A stretch of 64,000 nt of DNA from positions 1 through 64,000 of the forward strand of contig JACKEQ010000014.1 in NCBI GenBank assembly GCA_020632885.1, in the 5' to 3' direction. The notes below the pieces were generated by a model, which did not search any database, was not told where the DNA came from, and saw nothing but the letters and a program-made list of their open reading frames with translations. Shown here one piece after another: positions 17,359 to 26,070 of the stretch (position 1 is its first letter; every line of letters begins with the position of its first letter). This DNA is from Alphaproteobacteria bacterium (lineage in GTDB: Bacteria > Myxococcota_A > UBA796 > GCA-2862545). Made by a program: the position numbers and the translations under genes.

Positions 17359-17877
17359 ATGGAATTCGCGTTCTTCGTGGTCACCGCCCTGGGTGGCGTG
17401 CTGTCGGTGGTCGGGGTCGTGTGGGTCGCCCGTAGGTGGGCGTCCGTGAGCGAGGCGCGCAAGCGCGAGCGCGAGCAGTCCGTGGGCCCCGTGTCCACGC
17501 TCGAGCCGAGCGCCGTCGCGTCCGCGAGGGAGTCCGTCACGAGCCGCCATGCCCCGGACACCCTGCTCGCGGACCTCGAGGCCATGCTCCGCTCCCAGCA
17601 GGCCCGCGTCCCGCGGCGGACCGACGACGAGATCGTCGCGTTCTTCGGCGACGCGAACACCTCGAAGGTGAACGGCATGTTGAACACCCCACCCGACGCC
17701 ATGCCGGTGCGCGTGGCCGTGCGGGTCTCCACGGTGGACGGCGCCACGCGCGTCGAGGCCCTCGTGGACGAGGACTACGGCTTCCAGATGTTCGCGGGGC
17801 CCGCCAGGACCGCGTTCGTCGAGAAGTACGAGGCCGCCACCGCCGTCTGGATCGAACGGATCCGCGACCTGACCTGA
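17359..17877 (+). CDS. Single-pass membrane protein of unknown function
   Basis: 172 aa from ATG 17359, chosen because the hydrophobic segment starts at once (FAFFVVTALGGVLSVVGVVWVA, residues about 3-24) and a longer upstream frame has no membrane protein character. A short basic stretch (ARKREREQ) follows, then a soluble domain of about 140 residues. The C-terminal half (VRVAVRVSTVDGATRVEALVDEDYGF) has an alternating beta pattern. No family recognised. It lies 37 nt upstream of the MoxR ATPase gene on the same strand and might belong to that operon. Confidence 0.6.
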   Translation: MEFAFFVVTALGGVLSVVGVVWVARRWASVSEARKREREQSVGPVSTLEPSAVASARESVTSRHAPDTLLADLEAMLRSQQARVPRRTDDEIVAFFGDANTSKVNGMLNTPPDAMPVRVAVRVSTVDGATRVEALVDEDYGFQMFAGPARTAFVEKYEAATAVWIERIRDLT

Positions 17878-17914
17878 GTTCGCGATAGTGGAGTGTTCCA
17901 TCCCCGGAGGGACA

Positions 17915-18742
17915 GTGGCCGCCTTCTCGCGCTTCAAGGGCACCGAGAGCTACATCTCGGACCCCAACCTCTCCGCCGTGGTCGACGCGGCCGTGGCCCT
18001 CGGGCGCCCCCTGCTGGTCAAGGGCGAGCCCGGCACCGGCAAGACCCTGCTCGCCACCGCCGTGTCCGAGGCCCTCGGCATGCGCATGCTCACCTGGCAC
18101 ATCAAGTCCACCACCAAGGCGGTGGACGGCCTGTACCAGTACGACGTCGTGCAGCGCCTGAACGACTCCCGGTTCGGCGACGCGGACGTCTCCGACATCC
18201 GCAGGTACATCAAGCTCGGGCCGCTCGGTCAGGCGTTCGCCGCCGACGAGCGCGTCGTGCTGCTCATCGACGAGATCGACAAGGCGGACCTCGAGTTCCC
18301 GAACGACCTCCTGCGCGAGCTCGACGAGATGGCGTTCACGATCCCCGAGCTCGACGAGACCGTGCGGGCGAAGCACCGGCCCGTCGTGCTCATCACGAGC
18401 AACGCCGAGAAGGACCTGCCCGACGCGTTCCTCCGCCGCTGCGTCTTCCACTTCATCGACTTCCCGGACCGCGCGCGCATGGAGGCCATCGTGCACGTGC
18501 ACCACCCGGACCTCGGTGGCGCCCTGCTCTCCGCGGCCCTCGATCGCTTCTTCGCGTTCCGGAAGGTCCAGGGCCTCCGCAAGCCCCCGTCCACCTCGGA
18601 GCTCGTGGACTGGATCAGCGTGCTCGTGCACGCGGGGCTCGAGCCCGAGGCCGTCACCCAGGACGACCCCTTCCTCGGCGTGCTCTTCAAGCAGGAGAGC
18701 GACCTCGACAAGATCAAGAACCCCCGGCGGCGGGCCTACTGA
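17915..18742 (+). CDS. MoxR-type AAA+ ATPase
   Basis: About 275 aa. Walker A is GEPGTGKT (about residues 38-45), Walker B is VVLLIDEIDKAD (about 110-121), and sensor-1 Asn is in ITSNAEKDLPDAFLRRC, all typical of MoxR ATPases that act as chaperones for metalloenzymes or membrane complexes together with a VWA protein. GTG 17915 is chosen, with GGAGGG just upstream; GTG 17888 is an alternative start. The gene overlaps the next by 1 nt (TGATG). The context with a CoxE-type VWA protein two genes downstream is the classic MoxR-VWA pair. Confidence 0.9.
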   Translation: MAAFSRFKGTESYISDPNLSAVVDAAVALGRPLLVKGEPGTGKTLLATAVSEALGMRMLTWHIKSTTKAVDGLYQYDVVQRLNDSRFGDADVSDIRRYIKLGPLGQAFAADERVVLLIDEIDKADLEFPNDLLRELDEMAFTIPELDETVRAKHRPVVLITSNAEKDLPDAFLRRCVFHFIDFPDRARMEAIVHVHHPDLGGALLSAALDRFFAFRKVQGLRKPPSTSELVDWISVLVHAGLEPEAVTQDDPFLGVLFKQESDLDKIKNPRRRAY

Positions 18743-19053
18743 TGGACCCCGCCCGGGACGGGTCGGACGTGGTGCTCTACCTCGAGGCGGAGCCCGGAGA
18801 CGGCCCCGTCCCGCGCCGGCGGCTCTACTGGCTCCACCTCGCACCGCTGGCGGGAGGCTGGCGCGCGCGGGTCCCCGAGGCCACCTGGGAGAGCTGGAAG
18901 GCGCAGTGGGTGCCAGCCGACATGCCCGAGGGTGCCGACAAGATGCAGTGGCGCCTCGCCACGCGGTTCGCCCAGGTCCGCCACCGTGGCGACGCGGTCG
19001 GCGTGAGCCCGCCGGTGTTGGGTGACGTGACCTTCGAGCGCGTGGAGGGCTGA
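18742..19053 (+). CDS. Small protein between MoxR and VWA genes
   Basis: 103 aa, with 1-nt TGATG overlaps on both sides, so it is tightly coupled to the MoxR and VWA genes. It has no signal or membrane segment. The sequence is Trp- and Arg-rich with alternating beta-like stretches (RRRLYWLHLAPLAGGWRARV, then VTFERVEG). I recognise no family. Its position suggests an accessory subunit or adaptor of the ATPase/VWA chaperone pair (inference). Confidence 0.7.
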   Translation: MDPARDGSDVVLYLEAEPGDGPVPRRRLYWLHLAPLAGGWRARVPEATWESWKAQWVPADMPEGADKMQWRLATRFAQVRHRGDAVGVSPPVLGDVTFERVEG

Positions 19054-20201
19054 TGTTCACCCACTTCCTCTTCGCCCTGCGAGGGCAGGGCCTGAAGGTC
19101 GGCACGGGCGAGTGGCTCGTGTTCCTCGACGCCCTGAAGCGCGGGCTCGCGGGCGACCTCGACCAGCTCTACGCCCTCGGGCGCGCGCTGCTCTGCAAGT
19201 CGGAGATCGAGTACGACGCGTACGACCTCGCGTTCGCGGCGACCTTCAGCGAAGCTGCCCTCCCGCCCGAGCTCCTGCAGAAGCTCACCGAGCTCCTGAA
19301 CGCCCTCGCCGAGCGTCCCGAGGGCGATTGGGTCGAGCACGGGTTCGAGAGCCTCGAAGACCTCTGGAAGGCCTTCCAGGAGCGCCTGCGCGAGCAACGC
19401 GAGCAACACGACGGCGGCAACCGGTGGATCGGCACGCAGGGCACCTCACCGTTCGGCAACAGCGGGCGCGCGAAGGACGGGATCCGTGTCGAGGGCGGCG
19501 GCGGCGGACGGCAGGCCGTGGCGGTCGCCATGGACCGCAAGTGGGAGAACTACCGTTCCGACCGCACCCTCGACGTCCGCGACCTGAAGATCGCCCTGCG
19601 CGAGCTGCGCAACCTCGTGCGCGAGGGCGCGTGGGAGCTCGATCTCGACGGGACGATCGACCAGACGGCGAAGAACGCCGGCGACATCCAGATCGTCGAG
19701 GAGCGCGAGCGCAAGAACCAGGTGCACGTCGTGCTGCTCATGGACGCCGGCGGGTCGATGGCCCCGCACTACGAGAAGGTCTCGGCCCTCTTCAGCGCCG
19801 CCGAGCAGCTCAACTGCTTCAAGAGCTTCAAGCACTACAGCTTCCACAACTGCGTCTACAACTGGCTCTACGAGGACTACGAGCAGCTCGAGCGCGTGCC
19901 GACGAGCCACGTGCTCGAGAACCTCACGCCCAAGCATCGGCTGATCTTCGTCGGCGACGCGAGCATGGCGCCCTACGAGCTGTTCAACCCGTTCGGCTGG
20001 CCGCACGAGGGCCACCTGGCCGGGCTGGACTGGCTGCAGAGGTTCCGCTCGCGGTGCCGGGCGAGCGTGTGGCTCAACCCGGACCCCGAGCGCTACTGGG
20101 ACCACCCCACGGTGCGCGCCATCGGGCAGACGTTCCCGATGTACCCGCTCACCCTGGAGGGGCTCCGGGACGCGGTGAAGAAGCTCCGCGCCCCGGTCTG
20201 A
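19053..20201 (+). CDS. CoxE-like VWA-domain protein
   Basis: 382 aa. An N-terminal helical region (residues 1-130) is followed by a linker with a Gly-rich patch (VEGGGGGRQAV) and a C-terminal von Willebrand A domain. The metal-ion-dependent adhesion site reads LLMDAGGSMAPH, the DxGGS variant common in CoxE/YehP-type bacterial proteins instead of DxSxS. MoxR-type ATPases load or assemble client complexes with such VWA partners. The start overlaps the preceding stop by 1 nt. The operon appears to end here: the next gene is on the other strand after 6 nt. The client complex is not obvious from the neighbours. Confidence 0.85.
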   Translation: MFTHFLFALRGQGLKVGTGEWLVFLDALKRGLAGDLDQLYALGRALLCKSEIEYDAYDLAFAATFSEAALPPELLQKLTELLNALAERPEGDWVEHGFESLEDLWKAFQERLREQREQHDGGNRWIGTQGTSPFGNSGRAKDGIRVEGGGGGRQAVAVAMDRKWENYRSDRTLDVRDLKIALRELRNLVREGAWELDLDGTIDQTAKNAGDIQIVEERERKNQVHVVLLMDAGGSMAPHYEKVSALFSAAEQLNCFKSFKHYSFHNCVYNWLYEDYEQLERVPTSHVLENLTPKHRLIFVGDASMAPYELFNPFGWPHEGHLAGLDWLQRFRSRCRASVWLNPDPERYWDHPTVRAIGQTFPMYPLTLEGLRDAVKKLRAPV

Positions 20202-20207
20202 CCCAGG

Positions 20208-20876
20208 TCACTCGAGCTCGCCGGGCCACGAGCCGAGCGGGGTGACGTCGCCACCGGGATCGGCGGCCAGCACGGGGGCCACGAACCCCGAGAACTCCCC
20301 ACCGCCGACGACGGCCAGGACATCGATCGGGCCGTCCTGCACGGGCTCGTCGGAGACCGACAGGCCGACGGGGTCGACCGTGCCGTCCGGAGCCTCCACC
20401 CGCGCCTCGAACCCGACGACGATGCCGTCCGACCAGGCGGTCGTGGTGAAGTGCTCGTCCAGGAGGCCGTCCATCGTACCCAGCGCGACATCCACGGTGA
20501 GCTCGAGCCGCACGGGACAGGGGTCCACGGGCGGCCCGCCCTCCTCGGCGTCGTCGTCGACGTAGACGTACTCGACCCTCTCGACGTCGCGGGGGGACAC
20601 GAAGCTCGTCGCCACCAGGGACGTCTCGCCCGTCGCCTCCCACGTCAGATCCGCCGTGTAGGTGGGCCCCAACAGGGCCAGCGCGTCGGCGACGAGCACC
20701 GTCGACGTCGACTCGCCATCCCACAGCTCCACGGTGTCCGTCTCGACCACGGGCGTGCGGGAGGCCACCTCGCAGATCGTCTGCTCCTCCTCACCGAACT
20801 GCCCGTTGGGCCCGGGCTCCTGAACGCCGCATGCGGCCAGCCCGACCGCGATGATCCATGTGCTCTTCGTCTTCAT
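20208..20876 (-). CDS. Putative lipoprotein
   Basis: 222 aa with a conventional lipoprotein signal: basic start MKTK, hydrophobic core, lipobox LAAC (Cys about 16). The mature part is acidic and beta-rich (for example VELWDGESTSTVLVADALAL) with a D-D-D-A-E-E loop near residue 110; no catalytic motif or known domain is visible. It is convergent with the VWA gene (6-nt gap) and divergent from the DUF4423-type regulator, with which it shares a 135-nt intergenic region containing an inverted repeat. It may be a target of that regulator. Confidence 0.65.
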   Translation of the reverse strand: MKTKSTWIIAVGLAACGVQEPGPNGQFGEEEQTICEVASRTPVVETDTVELWDGESTSTVLVADALALLGPTYTADLTWEATGETSLVATSFVSPRDVERVEYVYVDDDAEEGGPPVDPCPVRLELTVDVALGTMDGLLDEHFTTTAWSDGIVVGFEARVEAPDGTVDPVGLSVSDEPVQDGPIDVLAVVGGGEFSGFVAPVLAADPGGDVTPLGSWPGELE

Positions 20877-20936
20877 GACTCCTCCTTGCCCCTGGAGACA
20901 GCTTCACGCCACCCGGCCCGGTCCGCCATGCCGGAT

Positions 20937-20976
20937 ACGCACATACCGTCCGCCCCTGAACCACCATGATGTGCGT
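20937..20976. promoter_or_regulatory. Inverted repeat between divergent lipoprotein and regulator genes
   Basis: ACGCACAT (20937-20944) and ATGTGCGT (20969-20976) are perfect inverted arms with centres 32 nt apart, about three helical turns. This spacing suits two dimers or a looped operator. CATACT (about 20983-20988) downstream could be the -10 of the regulator gene, so the right arm would sit near the -35 region. Confidence 0.35.
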
Positions 20977-21011
20977 CTGTGGCATACTGAAGACCGGGAT
21001 GGGTATTTCAC

Positions 21012-21983
21012 ATGGACTTCTCGGAGATCACGAAGGACCTCGTACGGGCCGTCCGCGCCGAACGCTCGCAGATCCAGGTCTCCCGCCGGCTCGGCTACCG
21101 GGCGAACGTCGCGTACAGCTGGGAGTCCGGCCGTCGTACGCCTGGCGCCACCGACTTCTTCGCCCTGGCGGACCGTCCAGGCAGCCCGCTCGTCGAGCGC
21201 ATGGCGCCCTTCTGGAAGCACGCGCCCCCGTGGCTCCACGAGGCACCGGGATCCCTGCCCTGGATCGCCGAGCTGCTCGGGGCCGTGCGGGGGAACACCC
21301 CGATCGGCGAGCTCGCGACGGCCGCGGGGCTCTCGCGGTTCACGGTGTCGCGCTGGCTCGCCGGGCGTGCCGACCCCCGCCTGCCCGACCTGCTCGCCTT
21401 CCTGCACGCCGCGGGCGGGAGGGCCCTCGACTTCGTGGCCCTGTTCGTGTCGCCCGCAGAGCTCCCGTCCACCCGGCGTGCCTGGAAGCGCCTGGAGGGC
21501 GCCCGATCGCTGGCGAGGGCGTCCCCGTGGGTGCAGGTCGTGCTCCTCGCGCTGGAGCTCGAGGCCTACCGGGCGCTGCAGGCCCACGACGACGCCTGGC
21601 TGGCCGCACGACTGGACCTGCCGATCGCGATCGTGCGCGACAGCCTGGAGCGGCTGGAGGCTGCGGGGCAGGTGCGGCGGGTCGAGGGTCGCTTCGTGCC
21701 CCGGGAGGTGCTCACGGTCGATCTGCGCGCGCCGGGCGCGGGCAGCGCGCTGAAGCGGCACTGGGCAGAGGTCGCGGCGGAGCGCCTCGATGCCGAGGGC
21801 GCGATGGTCTCGTACAACCTGTTCACCGTCTCCACCGAGGTCCTGGAGCAGGTGCGCGATCTGCAGAGGGCACACTGGCGTTCCGTGAGAACCCTGGTCG
21901 AGACATCGCGATCCGCGGACGAAGTGGTACTCCTGGAGCTGCATCTGGTGCCGTTCCGCGCGGGTGGCGCCGATCGCAGGTAG
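21012..21983 (+). CDS. Transcriptional regulator of the DUF4423/TIGR02147-like type
   Basis: 323 aa. Residues about 5-45 form an XRE-like helix-turn-helix (IQVSRRLGYRANVAYSWESG). A second HTH-like segment is at about 95-125 (IGELATAAGLSRFTVSRWLA). The C-terminal part has the layout of the DUF4423/TIGR02147 family of regulators expanded in Fibrobacter and myxobacteria, including a late winged region (ARLDLPIAIVRDSLERLEAA) and a terminal beta-rich end. The gene is divergent from the lipoprotein gene over a perfect inverted repeat and is followed by the beta-helix lipoprotein gene after 27 nt, so it could control both (inference). Confidence 0.7.
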   Translation: MDFSEITKDLVRAVRAERSQIQVSRRLGYRANVAYSWESGRRTPGATDFFALADRPGSPLVERMAPFWKHAPPWLHEAPGSLPWIAELLGAVRGNTPIGELATAAGLSRFTVSRWLAGRADPRLPDLLAFLHAAGGRALDFVALFVSPAELPSTRRAWKRLEGARSLARASPWVQVVLLALELEAYRALQAHDDAWLAARLDLPIAIVRDSLERLEAAGQVRRVEGRFVPREVLTVDLRAPGAGSALKRHWAEVAAERLDAEGAMVSYNLFTVSTEVLEQVRDLQRAHWRSVRTLVETSRSADEVVLLELHLVPFRAGGADRR

Positions 21984-22010
21984 ACTCGATGTCCATGATT
22001 GGAGGCGGGG

Positions 22011-23555
22011 ATGCTCTGGACGGTCCTGGTGGGTTGCACGAGCCTGACGGTGGACGACACCGCCGGGCCTGCGGGTGCGGTGCTCGAGCGCGACGGGCTG
22101 AAGGTCGAGGTCCCCGCGGGAGCCGTGCCCGAGGGGGCCGAGCTCTCGCTCCGCCGCACGGACCTCGTACCGGACGACGTCCTGGTGCTCTCGGAGGCCT
22201 GGGCCATCGAGCCCGCGGACATCGTGCTCTCAGCACCCATCACGGTCTCCTTCGCGGCCGCAGACCCCTCGGGGGTGGTGCTCGCGGGTGACGGGTACGC
22301 CTTCGATGTGCTCGACACCACGGCGACGGACGGCTGGCTGTCGGCGTCCACCAGCACGCTGGGCGTGTTCCTCGCGGCCTCGATCATCCAGCCGGTGCCG
22401 CCCACGCCCGATCCGCCCATCACGTTCGTGCCGGCGCTCCCGGATCCCGCCGTCGTGCCCGGAGGTCCGCAGCCCGGTGGCAGCTGGTCGTGCGGCACCG
22501 GCGACATGGACCTGGGCCGGTTCGACGACACCGCGGTCCCGGCACAGCCGGACACCACCTGCGACGCCGGGGTCGGCGCCACGATCGGGGACGTCGGCTA
22601 CGGCAACCTCCGCGCGGCCCTGGCGGCCGTCCAGCCCGGCGACACCGTGCGGATCTGCCCTGGCGTGCACCTCGGGCCCTACGGCGCGGTGCCGGATGGC
22701 GTCACCCTCGAGGGCGTCGCGACCGACCCCGCCTCCACGATCCTCACGGGCCGGCTCGACGGGCAGATCCTCCTGGCGACCGGCGACCTCACGCTCCGGC
22801 GGCTCACCCTCCGGCGCGGCTACCAGGAGAACGGGGGCGGCGCCCTGGACGGGGGCAGCGGCACGCTCACGATCGACTCGGTGCGCTTCGAGCAGAACCT
22901 CGCCTGCTCCGAGGGGGGTGGCGTGAGGGCGAACGGCGCCGTGCACATCGCGAACAGCGTCTTCGCGACGAATCTGTCGGGCTACATCGCGGGAGCAGCG
23001 GAGCTCGGCATGCGCTGGGACCCCTCCTCGATCGTCATCGAGAACACGCGGTTCGAGGGCAACCGATCGGCCGTGGAGGCAGGGGCTCTGCACGTGGACG
23101 GCGACGGCGGGACCATCACCGTCAGCGGGTCCCAGTTCGTCGGCAACTGGGCGGGCTACAACGGTGGCGCCCTCGTCAACGGCTCCTGGGACGCCCACAC
23201 CCTGCTCATCGAGGGCTGCCTGTTCGAGGCGAACCACGCCGGCTACGAGGGTGGGGCGCTCGATCTCGCGAGCTGGTCGCCGGCGGACGACGTCACCGTG
23301 CTCGACTCCACCTTCTCGGCGAACACGAGCCCTGAGGGTGCCGCAGCGAACATCTCCCACTGGCAGGGCGGGACGTTCGTCTTCGATGGGATCACCTTCG
23401 ACCAGTCCGGGACCTGCGCCCTGGACGTCGACATCCGGCCCAACGGCACCCCCGCGATCGTCGAGCTGAACGACGCGGACCTCGGCACCTCCGCCCAGCC
23501 CGTGTGCATCGGGTCGAACGCGATCGTCACCCGGGACGGCGCCCCGTACCCCTGA
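22011..23555 (+). CDS. Beta-helix repeat lipoprotein
   Basis: 514 aa. ATG 22011 has GGAGG 5 nt upstream. The signal is minimal: MLWTVLVGC, with the lipid-attachment Cys at residue 9 and no basic n-region. Residues about 15-130 form a ZU5-like beta domain (LKVEVPAGAVPEGAELSLRR), often seen next to surface repeats. Residues about 200-514 are parallel beta-helix coils with recurrent GGAL and F.N motifs (GGGALDGGSGTLTIDSVRFE, then GGALVNGSW, GGALDLASW), as in pectate-lyase-like and Pmp-type surface proteins. No catalytic residues are evident. A surface-exposed structural or adhesive role is inferred. Confidence 0.8.
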   Translation: MLWTVLVGCTSLTVDDTAGPAGAVLERDGLKVEVPAGAVPEGAELSLRRTDLVPDDVLVLSEAWAIEPADIVLSAPITVSFAAADPSGVVLAGDGYAFDVLDTTATDGWLSASTSTLGVFLAASIIQPVPPTPDPPITFVPALPDPAVVPGGPQPGGSWSCGTGDMDLGRFDDTAVPAQPDTTCDAGVGATIGDVGYGNLRAALAAVQPGDTVRICPGVHLGPYGAVPDGVTLEGVATDPASTILTGRLDGQILLATGDLTLRRLTLRRGYQENGGGALDGGSGTLTIDSVRFEQNLACSEGGGVRANGAVHIANSVFATNLSGYIAGAAELGMRWDPSSIVIENTRFEGNRSAVEAGALHVDGDGGTITVSGSQFVGNWAGYNGGALVNGSWDAHTLLIEGCLFEANHAGYEGGALDLASWSPADDVTVLDSTFSANTSPEGAAANISHWQGGTFVFDGITFDQSGTCALDVDIRPNGTPAIVELNDADLGTSAQPVCIGSNAIVTRDGAPYP

Positions 23556-23561
23556 GATCGC

Positions 23562-23590
23562 TGCGGTCCGCGATCGTCCGCCGCAGCCCT
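23562..23590 (+). terminator. GC-rich hairpin after the beta-helix gene
   Basis: GCTGCGG and CCGCAGC can pair across about 14 nt just after the stop of the beta-helix gene. No T-run follows, so it is only a weak terminator candidate ahead of the tRNA gene. Confidence 0.3.
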
Positions 23591-23659
23591 GGAGGCCCAC
23601 GGACGCCAGTGATCTGTGCCTGGACCTCCGGGGGCGGCCGGTTAGGTCACGCCCGACGT

Positions 23660-23730
23660 TGGGGCGTCGACAAGTGGTAAGTCACCGGTTTTTGGGTCCG
23701 GCATCCGCAGGTTCGAATCCTGCCGCCCCA
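23660..23730 (+). tRNA. tRNA-Gln (anticodon TTG)
   Basis: The 71-nt cloverleaf folds fully. The 7-bp acceptor stem TGGGGCG/CGCCCCA is perfect. The D arm has the GTGGTAAG loop type. The anticodon arm CCGG...CCGG carries loop TTTTGGG with anticodon TTG (reads CAA). The T arm is GCAGG-TTCGAAT-CCTGC. One U-U pair closes the anticodon stem. No CCA is encoded. It lies 32 nt before prs, as in many related genomes. Confidence 0.93.
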
Positions 23731-23762
23731 ACCCTACCCGCGAGAACCCGAGGAGGTTCGGG

Positions 23763-24722
23763 ATGCACGGCGAGATCACCCTCTTCTCCGGCAACTCCAA
23801 CCGCGCCCTCGCGCAGCGGATCTGCCAACGGCTCGGGCACAACCTGGCCGCCTGCCGCGTCGGGCGCTTCTCGGACGGCGAGATCCGGGTCGAGGTCGAC
23901 GCGAACGTCCGTGGGCGCGACGTCTTCCTGATCCAGTCCACCTGCGCGCCGGCCAACGACCACCTGATGGAGGTCCTGATCATGGCCGAGGCGTGCAAGC
24001 GCGCGTCCGCGGGCCGGATCACCGCCGTCATCCCCTACTTCGGCTACGCCCGCCAGGATCGTAAGGTCGCCCCCCGCCAGCCCATCACGGCCCGGCTCGT
24101 GGCCAACCTCATCCAGGCCGCAGGACTCGATCGCGTGCTGACGATGGACCTGCACGCCGGGCAGATCCAGGGGTTCTTCGACATCCCCGTCGACAACCTC
24201 TACGCGCAGCCGATGTTCTTCCAGTTCCTCCGCGAGGAGATCGTCACGGGCGACCCCGGCTCGTACGTCATGGTCTCCCCGGACGCCGGGGGCGTCGAGC
24301 GCGTGCGGAGCTACGCCCGTCGCCTCCACACCAACCTCGCGATCATCGACAAGCGCCGCTCGGGGCCCAACCAGGCCGAGGTGATGCACATCATCGGCGA
24401 CGTGGCGGGCAAGACCGCGATCCTGCTCGACGACATGATCGACACGGCCGGCACCCTCACCAACGCCGCCCACGCGGTCGCGAACGCTGGCGCCGAGAAG
24501 GTCTACGCGGTCGCGACACACCCCGTGTTCTCGGGTCCCGCGGTCACCCGCATGGCCGAGAGCCCCTTCGATCGGATCTTCGTCACCGACACGATCCCGC
24601 TCACCCCGGAGGCCGCGGCGCTCGAGGGCATGTACGTGCTCAACACCGCCCCGATCTTCGCGGACGCGATCCGTGCGATCCACTTCGACGACTCGATCTC
24701 CCGGCTGTTCCTGCCCGACTGA
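23763..24722 (+). CDS. prs: Ribose-phosphate pyrophosphokinase
   Basis: 319 aa, the usual length. It makes PRPP from ribose 5-phosphate and ATP for nucleotide, His and Trp synthesis. All class I motifs are intact: FSDGEI (about 38-43), the flexible ATP loop PYFGYARQDRKVAPRQPIT, catalytic His in MDLHAGQIQGFF, SPDAGG, and the PRPP loop ILLDDMIDTAGT. The ATG at 23763 has GAGGAGG about 7 nt upstream. It heads a housekeeping run with rplY and pth. A second, divergent family member is at 47836-48831. Confidence 0.97.
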   Translation: MHGEITLFSGNSNRALAQRICQRLGHNLAACRVGRFSDGEIRVEVDANVRGRDVFLIQSTCAPANDHLMEVLIMAEACKRASAGRITAVIPYFGYARQDRKVAPRQPITARLVANLIQAAGLDRVLTMDLHAGQIQGFFDIPVDNLYAQPMFFQFLREEIVTGDPGSYVMVSPDAGGVERVRSYARRLHTNLAIIDKRRSGPNQAEVMHIIGDVAGKTAILLDDMIDTAGTLTNAAHAVANAGAEKVYAVATHPVFSGPAVTRMAESPFDRIFVTDTIPLTPEAAALEGMYVLNTAPIFADAIRAIHFDDSISRLFLPD

Positions 24723-24920
24723 CCGCTTCTCCCCGGCGTGGTTGCTGCCCGCCCGCAGAGGCATTACTCGGCCCTGCCAGTTCAACGGGCCCCACGTGGG
24801 CCCATTCCAACCGGTGATGTCCTGGTCGGCTCCCACCCGGCCCACTCCACGGGACAACCAACCGGCACGTTCTCGCGTGCGCCGGGCGGTCTGTCAGCCA
24901 GGACCACCCGGAGGCCTGTG

Positions 24921-25511
24921 ATGAGCAACACCCTGAACGCCACCGTGCGGTCGAGCTCCGGCAAGGGCGCGGCCCGCAAGACCCGTCGGGACGGCAAGAT
25001 CCCCGCGGTGCTCTACGGTCCGGAGAACGAGCCTGTCCCGGTCGACATCGACCCCGATCAGCTCGTCCGGATCTTCCGGAAGACCAACGACCGCAACACG
25101 GTCGTGGACGTCGAGATCGACGGCACCTCCGTCCCCACCCTCGTGCAGGACGTCCAGCGCCACCCGGTGTCGCGCGACATCCTCCACGTCGACTTCTACC
25201 GCGTGAGCAAGAGCAAGCCGGTCGAGGTCATGGTCCCCGTGACCACCGTGGGCCGTCCCGCCGGTGCCGTGCTCGGCGGCCGCCTCCGCCTGATCCGCCG
25301 CGTCGTGCGCACCCGCTGCGTCTACGACCGGATCCCGTCGAGCTTCGTGGTGGACATCTCCCCCATGAACATCGGCGACATGGTCAAGGCGTCCGAGATC
25401 GCCACGCCCGAAGGCGTCGAGATCGTGTTCGACCACGACTTCAACGTGCTCACCGTCTACGGCAAGAAGCAGCGCGGTGGCGCCGCGGGCGCTCCGAGCG
25501 GCAAGAAGTAG
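24921..25511 (+). CDS. rplY: 50S ribosomal protein L25 (CTC-type, long form)
   Basis: 196 aa, the two-domain general-stress/CTC form of L25, which binds 5S rRNA. The N-terminal L25 domain (residues 1-95) has GKGAARKTRRDGKIPAVLYG and the C-terminal TL5 beta domain (about 100-185) follows. ATG 24921 has GGAGG 7 nt upstream. The 198-nt leader after prs contains a short palindromic hairpin (GGGCCC/GGGCCC at about 24787-24803) but no T-run. pth follows after 3 nt. Confidence 0.95.
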   Translation: MSNTLNATVRSSSGKGAARKTRRDGKIPAVLYGPENEPVPVDIDPDQLVRIFRKTNDRNTVVDVEIDGTSVPTLVQDVQRHPVSRDILHVDFYRVSKSKPVEVMVPVTTVGRPAGAVLGGRLRLIRRVVRTRCVYDRIPSSFVVDISPMNIGDMVKASEIATPEGVEIVFDHDFNVLTVYGKKQRGGAAGAPSGKK

Positions 25512-25514
25512 CGG

Positions 25515-26048
25515 ATGCACCTCGTCGTCGGTCTGGGCAACCCCGGGCGTCAGTACGCTGACACCCGGCACAACGCGGGCTTCCTGGTCGTCGACCGGCT
25601 GGCCGAGCGTTGGGGTGCGAGCCTGGGCAAGCGCCAGTTCAAGGCCGACGTCGGGCAGGCGCGCATCGGCAGCGTCCCCGCGGTCCTGTGCAAGCCACAG
25701 ACCTTCATGAACCTGTCGGGCGAAGCCGTCGTCTCACTGCGCGGCTACTACAAGTCCGAGAACCGCGACGTCCTCGTCATCCACGACGACGTCGAGCTGC
25801 CCTTCGGAGACGTCCGCGTGAAGTCCGGCGGAGGGCACGGAGGCCACAACGGTCTCCGCGACATCTCGAAGCGCATCGGCGCCGACTACGGTCGGGTGCG
25901 CTTCGGAGTGGGCCGTCCTCCCGAGGGCTGGGACACCGCCGACTTCGTGCTCGCGAAGTGGTCCGGTGACGAATCCCGCCAGCTCGACGAGGTGGTCGAC
26001 CGCGCCGCCGATGCCGTGGAGCGCGCGCTCCAGGAATCCAACCTCTGA
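25515..26048 (+). CDS. pth: Peptidyl-tRNA hydrolase
   Basis: 177 aa. It cleaves the ester bond of peptidyl-tRNA released by abortive translation. GLGNPGRQY, catalytic His in TRHNAGF (H19), KPQTFMNLSG, HDDVELPFG and GGGHGGHNGLRDI are all present. It is slightly shorter than the E. coli enzyme. It lies 3 nt after rplY, an association common in bacteria, and 22 nt before rpsF. Confidence 0.96.
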   Translation: MHLVVGLGNPGRQYADTRHNAGFLVVDRLAERWGASLGKRQFKADVGQARIGSVPAVLCKPQTFMNLSGEAVVSLRGYYKSENRDVLVIHDDVELPFGDVRVKSGGGHGGHNGLRDISKRIGADYGRVRFGVGRPPEGWDTADFVLAKWSGDESRQLDEVVDRAADAVERALQESNL

Positions 26049-26070
26049 ACCATCCATTGCAGGGATCACC

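Noticed and set aside
24787..24803. GGGCCC/GGGCCC palindrome upstream of rplY
   Set aside because: Short stem with no T-run and no clear placement; not called a terminator or operator.
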